Position numbers and translations under genes: made by a program
NCBI RefSeq assembly: GCF_020103725.1
Contig: NZ_JAHXBG010000035.1
Location: forward strand, 47,612-111,611
Reading direction: 5' to 3'
Length of the DNA: 64,000 nucleotides
Origin: Hyalangium gracile
GTDB lineage: Bacteria; Myxococcota; Myxococcia; Myxococcales; Myxococcaceae
Notes under the pieces: model-generated
Told to the model about the DNA's origin: nothing
The model's input: the letters and a program-made list of their open reading frames with translations, nothing else
Databases searched by the model: none
In this document: one piece after another, positions 17,818 to 27,522 of the stretch
Layout of the letters: each line of letters starts with the position of its first letter
How positions within the stretch are numbered: position 1 is the stretch's first letter

Positions 17818-18327
17818 TCAGGGGCGCTGGCCGCGCTCCTCGAGCACCTCCAGCGCGCGCACGCGCCCGCGGTGCAGCGAGCTCTTCACCGTGCCCTCGG
17901 GGATGCGCAGCACCTGGGCAATCTCCGGGTAGCTGAAGCCGCGCACCTCGCGCAGCCAGAGCACCTGGCGCTGCAGCTCGCTCACCTCGTGCAGGGCTGC
18001 CCCGAAGTGCCGCTGCATCTCCTCGCCCACGGCCTGGGCCTCCGGAGAGGTGGGCTCCTGCGGCTCGTGGCTCAGCCGCTCGCGGCGCTTGCGCGCCCGC
18101 AGCCAGTTGATGCTGCTGTTCACCATCACACGGTGCAACCACGTGGTCCACGCCGCCCGCCCGTTGAAGCCCTCGGGCTTGCGGGCCAGCCGCGTGAACA
18201 CGTCCTGCACCACATCCTCCGCGTCATCGGCGTCTCCCACGATCCGCCGCGCGATGGCCAACGCCCGTGTGCGATGCTGACGGTAGAGCTGGGAGATGTG
18301 GGGGAGCCCGGCGACACCGGCGACCAT
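17818..18327 (-). CDS. ECF-type RNA polymerase sigma factor
   Basis: A 169-residue sigma-70 family protein with only regions 2 and 4. Region 2 contains GDADDAEDVVQDVFTRLAR (about 31-49) and TWLHRVMVNSSINWLRARKRR. Region 4 contains LREVRGFSYPEIAQVLRIPEGTVKSSLHRGR (about 125-155), the DNA-binding helix-turn-helix for the -35 element. ATG 18327 has GGAGG about 8 bases upstream. An ECF-type promoter lies about 40 bases ahead of the start, pointing to autoregulation. No anti-sigma factor gene is adjacent: upstream is the FHA/sigma-54 activator and downstream is the convergent lysyl oxidase gene. The activating signal is therefore not evident. It could be regulated by its own level or by an anti-sigma gene elsewhere. 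Confidence 0.93.
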   Translation of the reverse strand: MVAGVAGLPHISQLYRQHRTRALAIARRIVGDADDAEDVVQDVFTRLARKPEGFNGRAAWTTWLHRVMVNSSINWLRARKRRERLSHEPQEPTSPEAQAVGEEMQRHFGAALHEVSELQRQVLWLREVRGFSYPEIAQVLRIPEGTVKSSLHRGRVRALEVLEERGQRP

Positions 18328-18368
18328 GACATGCCTCCTCGTGCCCCCGCATAGGGGGCCTGGGGCAT

Positions 18369-18394
18369 GAAACGCACGAGCGGCTCAAAGGTTC
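18369..18394 (-). promoter_or_regulatory. Predicted ECF sigma promoter (autoregulatory)
   Basis: On the minus strand GAACCTTT is followed by CGTTTC, with exactly 16 bases between AAC and CGT. This is the usual AAC-N16-CGT form of ECF promoters. Transcription would start near 18362, about 35 bases before the sigma factor ATG. Confidence 0.65.
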
Positions 18395-18432
18395 TGTCCC
18401 CCTTGCCGCACCGCGCGGTGTCGGTGGGAGGC

Positions 18433-20076
<1,644 letters not shown>

Positions 20077-20146
20077 GCCGGCCTCCAGCAGAGGAACCAG
20101 GGCGGCTTTACACGACAGGGCGTCGTTCCATCAACATCTCAACGCA

Positions 20147-21283
20147 TCAAGTGGGGACGGAGGCACCCGCCGGGACAGGTAGGGTCTGGCTGGAGGACTG
20201 CCAGGGGAACAGGTAGCGCAGGGGGATGTGCACCCGGGCGGCCCAGGAGGACTCGGTGTGCCTTCCGCCCTTGTGGGCGTAGTAGTACAGGTCCTTGCCC
20301 TGCTCGTAGCCGCGGGCCTGCAGCACGTCGCGCATGGCCTGGGTGGGGGTGAGCGGATCCCGGTTCGTGCCCGCGTCGATGTAGAACTTCACCGGCACCT
20401 TCCAGGGCGCCGTCTCCATCTGGCGGACGAACTCCATCCCGTTCCACATGAAGGAGCTGGAGAGGCAGGCCACCTTGGAGAAGACGTCGGGGCGGCGCAT
20501 GCCCAGGTAGAAGGAGACGAGGCCTCCCAGGGAGGAGCCCATCAGCGCGGTGTCCTCGCGGCCGGGCAGGGTGCGGAAGTGGGCATCCACCCAGGGCTTG
20601 ACGGTCTCGACGAGGAAGCGCCCGTAGAGATCGGCGCCTCCCGTCCTGCCGGAGGGCGGGCCTGGGGTGTACTCGAACACGCGGCCGGTGCCCACGTTGG
20701 AGACGGCGACGATGATGATCTCGTCCATGAGCCCCCGCGAGACGAGCGCGTGGCTCGTCTTGTCCGCGCCCCAGGACACCCCGGTGAAGGAGGTGGCGTC
20801 CTCGAAGGCGTTCTGGCCGTCGTGCATGTAGAGCACGGGGTAGCGCTTGAGGGGGTTCTCCGCGTAGCTGGGGGGCAGGGAGATGATGAGGGTGCGCCGG
20901 TTGCCGAGCTGGGGGGAGTAGAAGTCGTGCACCTTCTGGAGGGTGCCGACGGGGGGGCCGAAGAAGGGGTACACGTCCTGGGTGGAGCCCGCCCGGAGCT
21001 GATAGTTGCCTCCGACGGACCAGCCCCGGTCCTCGAGGAGCGGCTTGAACTCCATCACGCGCGAGGTGTGCGGCCAGACGTAGGTCCAGACGTGACCTTG
21101 CGACCAGGAGGTCTCGCGCCCGGTGCTCCAGGACAGGGGACGCCCGCTGCCCCGCACGGCGATGCGACGGCCCCAGCCGGTGTCGTAGTGGATGCGGATG
21201 ATCGACGCGCCCTGGGGCAGCCGGCCGCGCCCTCCGCGTCGCTGCCCCCGAGTCTGCTCTCCGCCGTCCCCACGCTCAGCCAC
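20147..21283 (-). CDS. Alpha/beta-hydrolase esterase (putative esterase D family) with N-terminal beta domain
   Basis: A 378-residue protein. The GTG at 21283 is chosen because GGAGGA lies 6 bases upstream; the longer frame to 21316 has no ribosome site. The C-terminal 270 residues are an esterase-D/enterochelin-esterase-like fold: YPVLYMHDGQNAFED (oxyanion strand), the nucleophile elbow MGSSLGGL, and HKGGRHTESSWAARV with the catalytic His. The first 100 residues (IIRIHYDTGWGRRIAVRGSG and onward) look like a carbohydrate-binding, starch-binding-like beta domain, as in many enzymes of this family acting on sugars. There is no signal peptide, so the location is probably cytoplasmic unless exported by another route. 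Substrate not predicted. Confidence 0.85.
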   Translation of the reverse strand: MAERGDGGEQTRGQRRGGRGRLPQGASIIRIHYDTGWGRRIAVRGSGRPLSWSTGRETSWSQGHVWTYVWPHTSRVMEFKPLLEDRGWSVGGNYQLRAGSTQDVYPFFGPPVGTLQKVHDFYSPQLGNRRTLIISLPPSYAENPLKRYPVLYMHDGQNAFEDATSFTGVSWGADKTSHALVSRGLMDEIIIVAVSNVGTGRVFEYTPGPPSGRTGGADLYGRFLVETVKPWVDAHFRTLPGREDTALMGSSLGGLVSFYLGMRRPDVFSKVACLSSSFMWNGMEFVRQMETAPWKVPVKFYIDAGTNRDPLTPTQAMRDVLQARGYEQGKDLYYYAHKGGRHTESSWAARVHIPLRYLFPWQSSSQTLPVPAGASVPT

Positions 21284-21409
21284 GAAAGTTCCTCCCGATC
21301 CCCTGTCACGCTGCACGGGGCAGATAACCGGAGCCAGGCCGTGGCGCCTCAGGAAAGTGGGCGTAATTCCGGAAGAAGTTTTCTGGGGAAGATCCGGCGT
21401 GCGCGCCGT

Positions 21410-21428
21410 TCACCGAGGTGACTGTCAC
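21410..21428. promoter_or_regulatory. Two overlapping palindromes before the small lipoprotein gene
   Basis: TCACC-GA-GGTGA (21410-21421) overlaps GTGAC-T-GTCAC (21418-21428). They lie 13 bases ahead of the ATG at 21442, next to the GGAGG ribosome site. A repressor bound here would block transcription or ribosome access. Confidence 0.4.
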
Positions 21429-21441
21429 AAGGAGGCACGCA

Positions 21442-21828
21442 ATGAAGACGCTGCGCATGAAGGTGCTGGGCTCGTGTCTGGGGCTGTCGCTGGTCGCCTG
21501 CGGTGGGGCGGAGACGGAGCCTCAACCCCAGGAGCCGGCTTCGGGAGAGCGCGAAGTCAGGCAGATGGTCACGTGCTACGCGTACCTGCTGGATGGCCCC
21601 AACTTCTCCGGCGCGCAGCTGGCGCCGTTCCCGGTGACGGCGAGCCCACCGGCGTGCGTCAACCTGCCGTCGACGTCGAACAACCGCACCTCGTCGTTCC
21701 GGTTGGCCAACTGCCCGGCCATCTTCTACGACGGCCCCAACTGCACGGGCGCCTCGTTCGGCGCGAACACGAGCGGCACCATGCCCGTGTGGTTCGACAA
21801 CCTCGCCACGTCCGTATACTTCCCGTAA
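21442..21828 (+). CDS. Small lipoprotein, beta/gamma-crystallin or I36-inhibitor-like
   Basis: A 128-residue protein. ATG 21442 follows GGAGG by 7 bases; an in-frame GTG at 21418 lacks a ribosome site. A lipobox (LSLVACGG, Cys at about residue 18) marks it as a lipoprotein. The mature part has two similar halves: YAYLLDGPNFSGAQL with NNRTSSFRL, then AIFYDGPNCTGASF with NLATSVYF. This Y-D-G-P-N-x-x-G plus S-S-x repeat pattern is seen in beta/gamma-crystallin and peptidase-inhibitor I36 proteins, which are often small, secreted and calcium-binding or protease-inhibiting. Assignment is by pattern only. It converges on the Cys-rich gene at 21858. Confidence 0.75.
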   Translation: MKTLRMKVLGSCLGLSLVACGGAETEPQPQEPASGEREVRQMVTCYAYLLDGPNFSGAQLAPFPVTASPPACVNLPSTSNNRTSSFRLANCPAIFYDGPNCTGASFGANTSGTMPVWFDNLATSVYFP

Positions 21829-21857
21829 GGGGCGGGCCCTTCTTCCACACGGGCACC

Positions 21858-22736
21858 TCACAGGTCGGGCTGGCACGTGTAGGGCGTGTCCGAGTCGGCC
21901 TGCGCGCAGCGATAGCCTTCGCCGCATGCGGCATGGGTCTGCGGGTCGCAGGAAGGCCTGCATGCCCAGCCGTCACAGCTCATTCCGGTGGGGCAGGGAG
22001 GGGAACCTCCTCCACATGGCTGGATGCACTCCATCCACATGTGTCCTGGCTTCGCCCGGTCATATCGCACCTGGCACGCGCTTCCCGCGGAGCAGGGTGT
22101 CTGCTGGCAATCGGCTCCATGGACGACCACGCACTGCGAGGCGCCTTGGTTGTCCTGGATGCAGTGCTGACCCGTGGGGCAGCCGCGCATTTTGCATGTT
22201 GGCAGGCACACGGGTTCGGGAATGGTGTTCGCGCAGAAGAAGCCCTCAGGACAGGCGTTCGCCCTGTCCTTGTGACAGGGCCGGGCGCACCAGCCCTCCT
22301 GGCCACCGCAGATGAGGTCGGCTGCGCACGCCGCGTTCTTGTCGAGCGTCAGTGCCAGGCATCGTTCACCTTCCTGGCGGCTGCCCGCGGGGACGCAGAA
22401 ACCCACCAGCGGCCCGCCACCCTCCGAGGCGATGTCCCGGCACACCTGGCCCTCGGGGCAATGCATCTCCGTGGTGCACTGACTGTCGGAGCAGTACCGC
22501 GCGGGAATTCGCGTATCCCAGACGCAGCCGAGAGGCGCCTCGCAGGCACGGTCAGGCCCACAGTCGCGGCGGTAGGTGCCCAGCCGCGTGCGTGCCTCGG
22601 TATCGAGCACGGGGCTGCGTTGCCGGCCTCCCGCCGCGGTCGCGGGTCGCAGCAGGTGGCCCAGCAGCAGGATGAGTGGCAGCGCCAGGAGAACTCCCGC
22701 GAAGCCCGCCAGGACTACGCGCCGTTCTAGCCGCAC
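21858..22736 (-). CDS. Membrane-anchored Cys-rich protein downstream of the T2SS operon
   Basis: A 292-residue protein. The GTG at 22736 is preferred (AAGGAG about 11 bases upstream). It overlaps the stop of the small lipoprotein gene and leads straight into one membrane helix (VVLAGFAGVLLALPLILLLG). The remaining 250 residues hold about 30 cysteines in repeated units such as CPEGQVC, CPTGQHC, CPTGMSC and CGEGYRC. These are disulfide-knot modules common in secreted myxobacterial proteins. No catalytic motif is seen. With the lipoprotein gene it follows gspN on the same strand within 37 bases, so it is probably on the T2SS transcript and could be an envelope partner or cargo of the system. Alternative: an unrelated surface protein. 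Confidence 0.75.
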   Translation of the reverse strand: MRLERRVVLAGFAGVLLALPLILLLGHLLRPATAAGGRQRSPVLDTEARTRLGTYRRDCGPDRACEAPLGCVWDTRIPARYCSDSQCTTEMHCPEGQVCRDIASEGGGPLVGFCVPAGSRQEGERCLALTLDKNAACAADLICGGQEGWCARPCHKDRANACPEGFFCANTIPEPVCLPTCKMRGCPTGQHCIQDNQGASQCVVVHGADCQQTPCSAGSACQVRYDRAKPGHMWMECIQPCGGGSPPCPTGMSCDGWACRPSCDPQTHAACGEGYRCAQADSDTPYTCQPDL

Positions 22737-22936
22737 TTGTCTCGGCACTCCTTGGAGTTCTCCCTGCCGTGCGCACAATAGCGCTGCACTTCCTCGGGAG
22801 AGCAGCGCCTGCGGACAAGCTCCAGCGAGTCCTTGTGGGCAGCCCGATCGACCCGACCCTCCTTACCGAATTCAGAAGGGCAACCCGTCATCATCGTGAG
22901 GGCCAGCAAGCCAGTTCCTACGTGCTTCCAGTGCAT
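22727..22936 (-). CDS. Small Cys-containing lipoprotein after gspN
   Basis: A 69-residue lipoprotein. ATG 22936 has GGGAGGGA about 6 bases upstream; the longer frame to 22960 lacks one. The signal ends in the lipobox MMTGC (Cys about residue 19). The mature part is charged and ends with CSPEEVQRYCAHG and KECRDKCG, giving four cysteines likely to form disulfides. It begins 37 bases after the gspN stop and its end overlaps the next Cys-rich gene, so the two look co-translated. I do not recognise the family. A role as a pilotin-like helper of the secretin is possible but purely speculative. Confidence 0.7.
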   Translation of the reverse strand: MHWKHVGTGLLALTMMTGCPSEFGKEGRVDRAAHKDSLELVRRRCSPEEVQRYCAHGRENSKECRDKCG

Positions 22937-22973
22937 GGCTCCCTCCCGAACCGTTGCCACCTGGGGGAGGGCT

Positions 22974-23984
22974 TCAGCGCTTGCCCAGGAAGGAGAGCTT
23001 GCCGAGCGAGCCGCTCAGGCGGCCCGAGCGGAACTTCGGATCCTCCTTGTCCGCCGGGAGGATGGAGAGCCCCAGCCCGGCCGTGCCCAGCGACTTCACC
23101 AGCTCCGGCTCGACGCGGATCTTCACGTCCATGGCCGGCTCGCTGTACTGGAAGCGCCTGGCCAGCTTCACCGTGCCCGTCCCGCGCACCTCCAGCTGAT
23201 CGCCGCCAATCTTCAGCGCCTCCACCGTGCCCAGGCCCTTCTCGAAGCGGATCAGCGCCGTGAGCTCTCCCACCGGGACGCGCGGCAGGCCCCCGGGGAA
23301 CGCCAGCGCCACGAGGCTGCCCTTGCTGGCCATTATCGAGCCATCCACGCTCCCCTTGAGCAGCAGGTCCCTCCCCTCGAGCGACAGCTCCCCGTCCGCC
23401 TGGGACAGGTCCGGCTCACCCGCGCGCCCGTTGGCCCCTGGCGTCATCGGCATCGTCAGGTTCAGCACGCCGCTCAGCGAGCCTTCCAGGTCCAGCCCGG
23501 TGAAGTTCCTCAGGTTGCCCTGGGACGCATCCAGCTTGTCCAGCTTCACGCGGATCCGGTCCCCACGGGCCCCCGCGCTGCCCGAGAGCTGCCCGCCCAG
23601 CGCGTCCGCCTGGAACGCGACTCCCGGCGGGAAGAGGGTGGGGCGCAGGAAGAGCGAGTCGACGATGAGCGCCTCGCCCAGCTCCGCCGGCCCCAGCATG
23701 CGCGCCGTGTCCGGATCCCCTGTCGTCAGCGCCGCCGTCGTCTCGCTGCTGAGCGGCGCGGGCGGCTGGCTGATGCGCACCCCCTTCGCCGTCAGGCCGA
23801 TGAATCCCGGCCGCAGCGAGTCGATGCGCACCACGTAGCCCGACTTCAGCGCCTCGGTGGCGATGCGCGCGCGCAGCGCCCCGTACGGGAACGTGAGGAA
23901 GAAGCAGAGGATGAGGGCGAACAGCGAGAAGGCGCTGTAGCCGAGGACGATCTTCCAACGGGCGGTCTTGCTCTGGGTTGCCAT
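22974..23984 (-). CDS. gspN: Type II secretion system protein GspN
   Basis: A 336-residue protein with one N-terminal membrane helix (IVLGYSAFSLFALILCFFLTF, about residues 13-33). A long periplasmic beta-rich domain follows, with alternating Gly/Leu strands (DLEGSLSGVLNLTM, GELSLEGRDLLLKGS). This is the deltaproteobacterial GspN form, which resembles AsmA/TamB-like repeats more than the short enterobacterial N protein. It is the last recognised gsp gene, starting 4 bases after the gspM stop. Its task in the inner-membrane platform is poorly known; in other bacteria N is dispensable or helps the secretin. Identity rests on its position and general fold. Confidence 0.85.
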   Translation of the reverse strand: MATQSKTARWKIVLGYSAFSLFALILCFFLTFPYGALRARIATEALKSGYVVRIDSLRPGFIGLTAKGVRISQPPAPLSSETTAALTTGDPDTARMLGPAELGEALIVDSLFLRPTLFPPGVAFQADALGGQLSGSAGARGDRIRVKLDKLDASQGNLRNFTGLDLEGSLSGVLNLTMPMTPGANGRAGEPDLSQADGELSLEGRDLLLKGSVDGSIMASKGSLVALAFPGGLPRVPVGELTALIRFEKGLGTVEALKIGGDQLEVRGTGTVKLARRFQYSEPAMDVKIRVEPELVKSLGTAGLGLSILPADKEDPKFRSGRLSGSLGKLSFLGKR

Positions 23985-23988
23985 GGCG

Positions 23989-24561
23989 TCACTGCTGCGG
24001 CTGAGGCTGAGCCGGCTGCTTCAGCTTGTAGGTGGCGACGGTGGCCCACGCCGTCAGGGTGTCGGAGGCCGGGCGGGGCTCGATGCGCAGGTACTTCACC
24101 TTGACGATCCCAGGTCCGCTCTCCACGGACCGCAGGAAGTCGGTGAGCTTGCGCAGATCCACGTCCGTGAAGGTCAGCTCCATGCTGCTCTCGAGGATCT
24201 TCCCATCCCCGATGCCCACGTCGCCCTTGGGCGTCATGTTCGGCACGTCCAGGCCCGCCGCGGTGGCCTTGTCCGAGACGTAGCTGAGCAGCCGCACGTC
24301 GTTGTTGGACAGCTGCGCCTCGATGGCGTTCCGCGCCGAGGTGGCCTGGTTGTAGCTGGCCGCCAGCTCCTGCACCTGCTGCAGCTTCGCCAGCTTCTCC
24401 TGCGTCCGGCGCCGGTGCGTGTTGGCGCTGCTGGAGAAGGAGTACAGCGTGAGGAAGAGGACGAAGACCAGCACCGCGGCTCCCGCCACCGTCACCAGCC
24501 GCTTCTCTCGCGCGCTGAGCTGCTCGAAGCGCGCTCTCAGATCATTGAGGAGTTGTCTCAT
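23989..24561 (-). CDS. gspM: Type II secretion system protein GspM
   Basis: A 190-residue inner-membrane protein with a short cytoplasmic N-terminus (MRQLLNDLRARFEQLSAREK). It has one membrane helix (VTVAGAAVLVFVLFLTLYSF, about 22-42), a coiled-coil stretch (TQEKLAKLQQVQELAASYNQ) and a periplasmic ferredoxin-like domain (SMELTFTDVDLRKLTDFLRSVES). This is the GspM/PilO layout. GspM binds GspL in the assembly platform. ATG 24561 lies 2 bases after the gspL stop. The longer frame to 24594 would overlap gspL and is rejected. Confidence 0.9.
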   Translation of the reverse strand: MRQLLNDLRARFEQLSAREKRLVTVAGAAVLVFVLFLTLYSFSSSANTHRRRTQEKLAKLQQVQELAASYNQATSARNAIEAQLSNNDVRLLSYVSDKATAAGLDVPNMTPKGDVGIGDGKILESSMELTFTDVDLRKLTDFLRSVESGPGIVKVKYLRIEPRPASDTLTAWATVATYKLKQPAQPQPQQ

Positions 24562-24563
24562 GG

Positions 24564-26156
24564 CTAGGTCTCCGCTCCGGACTGGTCGGGGCACGCCACC
24601 TGGATGTCGAGGCGGAAGGTCACCTTCGTCCCGTCCCGCGTCTTCTCCACCTTGCCCGGGTTGACCTCCCGGAAGCAGCGGTGGCTCTTCAGGGAGGTGG
24701 TCAGCGTGTCGATCTCCTTGGAGCTGTTCGTCTCGCCCTGGAGGATGATGCGATCCATGTCGATCTGGATGCGCTCGAGCTTCACCGGCACCTCCGGGGA
24801 GATCTTCTGCGTCACCTCCGCCAGGAGGTTCACCGCGCTCATCTTCGGCAGGGCCGCCGCCGGGCTCTCCACGCCCCGGAGCATGTTGATCGCTCGGTCA
24901 TAGTTCGTCTCGCAGTTGCCCAGGATGTTCTTCGTGGTGCTGCACAGCACCGCGTCCACCTTGGCCTCGTTGCGCGAGAGCACCGAGTTGCGCACCACGC
25001 CGCTGGCGATGAGCAGCAGCAGCAGCGTGGCCGCGAAGGAGGCCAGCAGCCCCACCTTGTCCTTCACGTAGTCGAAGTCACCCTTGAAGGCGAAGTCGCC
25101 CCGGCGCAGGTTGAAGCGCGGCGCCTTGGCGCCCGAGGCCTGGCCCCGCAGCGCCAGCGCGTACGCCTGCGCCGCGGACGGGTGCGCCTCCGCGGGCACC
25201 ACTCCGCTCGCCTCGTTGGGCAGCGCCAGCACCCGCGTCCGCAGGTGCAGATCCCGCTCGAGCTGCTCGGCGATGCCCTTCAGCCGCGACGTGCCGCCGC
25301 ACAGCACCAGGGCGCCCACCTGTCGCTTCGTGCGCGCGGTGAAGGACTTGAAGGTGGGGCGCAGCTCGCGCAGCACCGGCTGCAGGCCGCGCACGAAGGC
25401 GGCCGCGGCGCGCTCGGAGTCCGGCCCCTGGGCCGTGGCCGCGCTGGCCATCGCCCCGTACGTCTCCTTCCACTGGTGCGCCTCGCCTAGCGGCGTCTGG
25501 AACTCGGCGGCCAGCGCGCGGCTCAGGTCCTTGCCGCCACCGGCGAAGGTGCGGGCGAACTCCACCCCCACGCCCGGACGGCCGATGGCCACCGTGGTGC
25601 GCTCGTGGCCGATGTCCACCACCGCCACCGCCTCCGCCTCGGCGAGGCCGTCGAAGACCGCGGGCGTCTGGAGGAAGAGGTTCTGGTACGTCACGCCCGG
25701 GTGGGTGATGACGCGCGGATCCAGCTTCAGCTCGGCGAGCAGCCCCATCAGCCAGGTCAGCTCCTCCTTGCGCACCACGCCCACCAGCACGTCGCTGCTC
25801 GTCTTGTCCTTCTGGCCGACCACCTGGTAGTCGTAGACGGCCTCCGACAGCTCGAAGGGCAGCTGGCTCTCCACCTCGAAGGGGAGGGCGGCCTCCAGCC
25901 GCTTCGTGTCCACGAAGGGCATGGTGAAGGCGTGCGTCATCAGCGTCATGCCCGGCAGGGCGACGATGATCTGATCGGCCGGCATCGGGTGCTGGGTGAG
26001 CAGCTCGTGCACGGCGGCGCGCAGCGTCTCCGTGCGCTCGCCCTCGCCACGCCGCACCTCGGCGTACGCCTTGGTGGTATAGCCGCGGATTGTCGACTCG
26101 AACAGGACACCCTTGACGGAGTAGCTGCCGAGATCGAGGCCAAGAATGCGGGCCAT
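24564..26156 (-). CDS. gspL: Type II secretion system protein GspL (PilM-like)
   Basis: A 530-residue bitopic protein. The cytoplasmic part (1-355) is an actin/PilM-like ATP-binding fold: LGLDLGSYSVKG (phosphate 1), AVVDIGHERTTVA (phosphate 2) and LCGGTSRLKG (adenosine). One membrane helix follows (LLASFAATLLLLLIASGVV, about 365-385). The periplasmic domain is PilN-like (VNLLAEVTQKISPEVPVKLERIQID). GspL recruits the ATPase GspE and pairs with GspM. Here the cytoplasmic part keeps more actin-like motifs than the enterobacterial protein, so it reads as a PilM-PilN fusion. The gap to gspK is one base. Confidence 0.92.
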   Translation of the reverse strand: MARILGLDLGSYSVKGVLFESTIRGYTTKAYAEVRRGEGERTETLRAAVHELLTQHPMPADQIIVALPGMTLMTHAFTMPFVDTKRLEAALPFEVESQLPFELSEAVYDYQVVGQKDKTSSDVLVGVVRKEELTWLMGLLAELKLDPRVITHPGVTYQNLFLQTPAVFDGLAEAEAVAVVDIGHERTTVAIGRPGVGVEFARTFAGGGKDLSRALAAEFQTPLGEAHQWKETYGAMASAATAQGPDSERAAAAFVRGLQPVLRELRPTFKSFTARTKRQVGALVLCGGTSRLKGIAEQLERDLHLRTRVLALPNEASGVVPAEAHPSAAQAYALALRGQASGAKAPRFNLRRGDFAFKGDFDYVKDKVGLLASFAATLLLLLIASGVVRNSVLSRNEAKVDAVLCSTTKNILGNCETNYDRAINMLRGVESPAAALPKMSAVNLLAEVTQKISPEVPVKLERIQIDMDRIILQGETNSSKEIDTLTTSLKSHRCFREVNPGKVEKTRDGTKVTFRLDIQVACPDQSGAET

Positions 26157-26157
26157 G

Positions 26158-27522
26158 TTATTCCTCTCTCCAATACAGAATCCGGCCGAGCGAGTCGTCG
26201 AGCTTGATGACGGCGGTGAGCGTCTTCTGCACGCTGCCCGCCTCGCCCACGGCCTTGATGGTGAATGTCTGGCTCTTGTCGCCGACGAGCCGGTTCTGGG
26301 CCGCGTTGGCCTTGATGCTCGGGTTGATGGCGATGCCCGCGGCCTCCACCACGCTGACGAAGTCCTGCACGGACATGCCGAAGAAGCTGAACATGCGCGC
26401 GGAGCGGATGCGGGTGATGAGCTCGTTGATGAACACCGGATCCTGCAGCCGCGGGTCCGGGCGCGCCGGGTCCGCCACCGAGAGGATGGCCATGTACATC
26501 ATCATCGGATCGTCCGTGTTCACGTTGGGCCGTGAGTTCACGTCCGGGTACACGGTGAGCCGGTCCCGGAAGGCCGCCATGAACATGTCCGTCACGCCGT
26601 GCACCCGGTACAGCTCGTCCAGGCTGTCGAAGCGCGCGTTCTTCGCCTCGTAGCGCGGGTCGAAGCGATCGTAGTTGCCGTCCTCCGGCGCGAAGCCCGA
26701 GGCGAACGGGTTGACGGGATCCGCCAGGTTGATGGCCGACTGCACCTCGTCCTCGTCCGCCCAGTCCCTGAGCGCGATCACCACGTCCTGCGGCGTCACT
26801 CGCACGCGGTTGGCGTCGTCCCGGTTGAAGATGAACTCGAAGCGCTTGTCGTTGAACATGTCCATCATGCGCGCCGCGGTGGGCAGCGCATCCGTGGCCA
26901 GCGAGGCCAGGCGGTGGACGTTGAGCTTCTCCTCCTCGTCGTTGATCGTCGACAGGAAGCAGCCCTCGAAGCCTCCGAACGAGCGCTTCAGCGGCTGCTC
27001 ACCGAAGGCCGCCGCGCCCCGCTCGTCGTCATCCATGGTGAAGTTGTCGTCCTGGGGCTCCGGCTCGTCACGCTCCTTGTCCCCCTCGCCGGTATCGCTC
27101 TTCACCATCCCCTTGAGCATGTGGCAGTCCACACGCGCCAGCTTCCAGAGCTGGATGTTGAGCGAGGAGGCGGGCTGCTGCTGCTGGCCGCCCGCGGGGG
27201 CCCCGCCGGTGAGCTGCTGCAGCAGGCCACCCAGGTTGGGGATGGGCGTGCTGTCCACCTGCTTCTGGAAGCGCATCAGCAGGCGCCCCAGGGCGACGCC
27301 GGAGCGCGCCATGTAGTAGGCCCGCACCTCGTCGCGCTGGTTGGCCGCCAGCTGCAGATCCACCCGCGTGTTGTAGGCGAACTCGGTCGCCACCACGGTG
27401 AGCAGGGTGATGGAGATGATGGCGATGATGAGCGCCACGCCGCGCGTGCGGCGATCGCGGCCGGTGGGCGGGAGCGGGCGGGCGGAGCGGCGCCGGGCTG
27501 GCTGGGAGAAGAACTTGCGCAT
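26158..27522 (-). CDS. gspK: Type II secretion minor pseudopilin GspK
   Basis: A 454-residue large minor pseudopilin. The prepilin cleavage region TRGVALIIAIISITLLTVV (about 27-45) has Gly before the cut but no Glu at +5, as is normal for GspK, which caps the pseudopilus tip. The soluble part contains the GspK alpha-domain insertion and helix-hairpin-like segments (DQDVVIALRDWADEDE type). It also has an acidic stretch EGDKERDEPEPQDDNFTMDDDE (about 150-175). It overlaps the gspJ stop by one base (start 27522); the frame further upstream is a gspJ shadow. It is longer than the roughly 320-residue E. coli/Vibrio versions because of the acidic insertion. Confidence 0.93.
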   Translation of the reverse strand: MRKFFSQPARRRSARPLPPTGRDRRTRGVALIIAIISITLLTVVATEFAYNTRVDLQLAANQRDEVRAYYMARSGVALGRLLMRFQKQVDSTPIPNLGGLLQQLTGGAPAGGQQQQPASSLNIQLWKLARVDCHMLKGMVKSDTGEGDKERDEPEPQDDNFTMDDDERGAAAFGEQPLKRSFGGFEGCFLSTINDEEEKLNVHRLASLATDALPTAARMMDMFNDKRFEFIFNRDDANRVRVTPQDVVIALRDWADEDEVQSAINLADPVNPFASGFAPEDGNYDRFDPRYEAKNARFDSLDELYRVHGVTDMFMAAFRDRLTVYPDVNSRPNVNTDDPMMMYMAILSVADPARPDPRLQDPVFINELITRIRSARMFSFFGMSVQDFVSVVEAAGIAINPSIKANAAQNRLVGDKSQTFTIKAVGEAGSVQKTLTAVIKLDDSLGRILYWREE

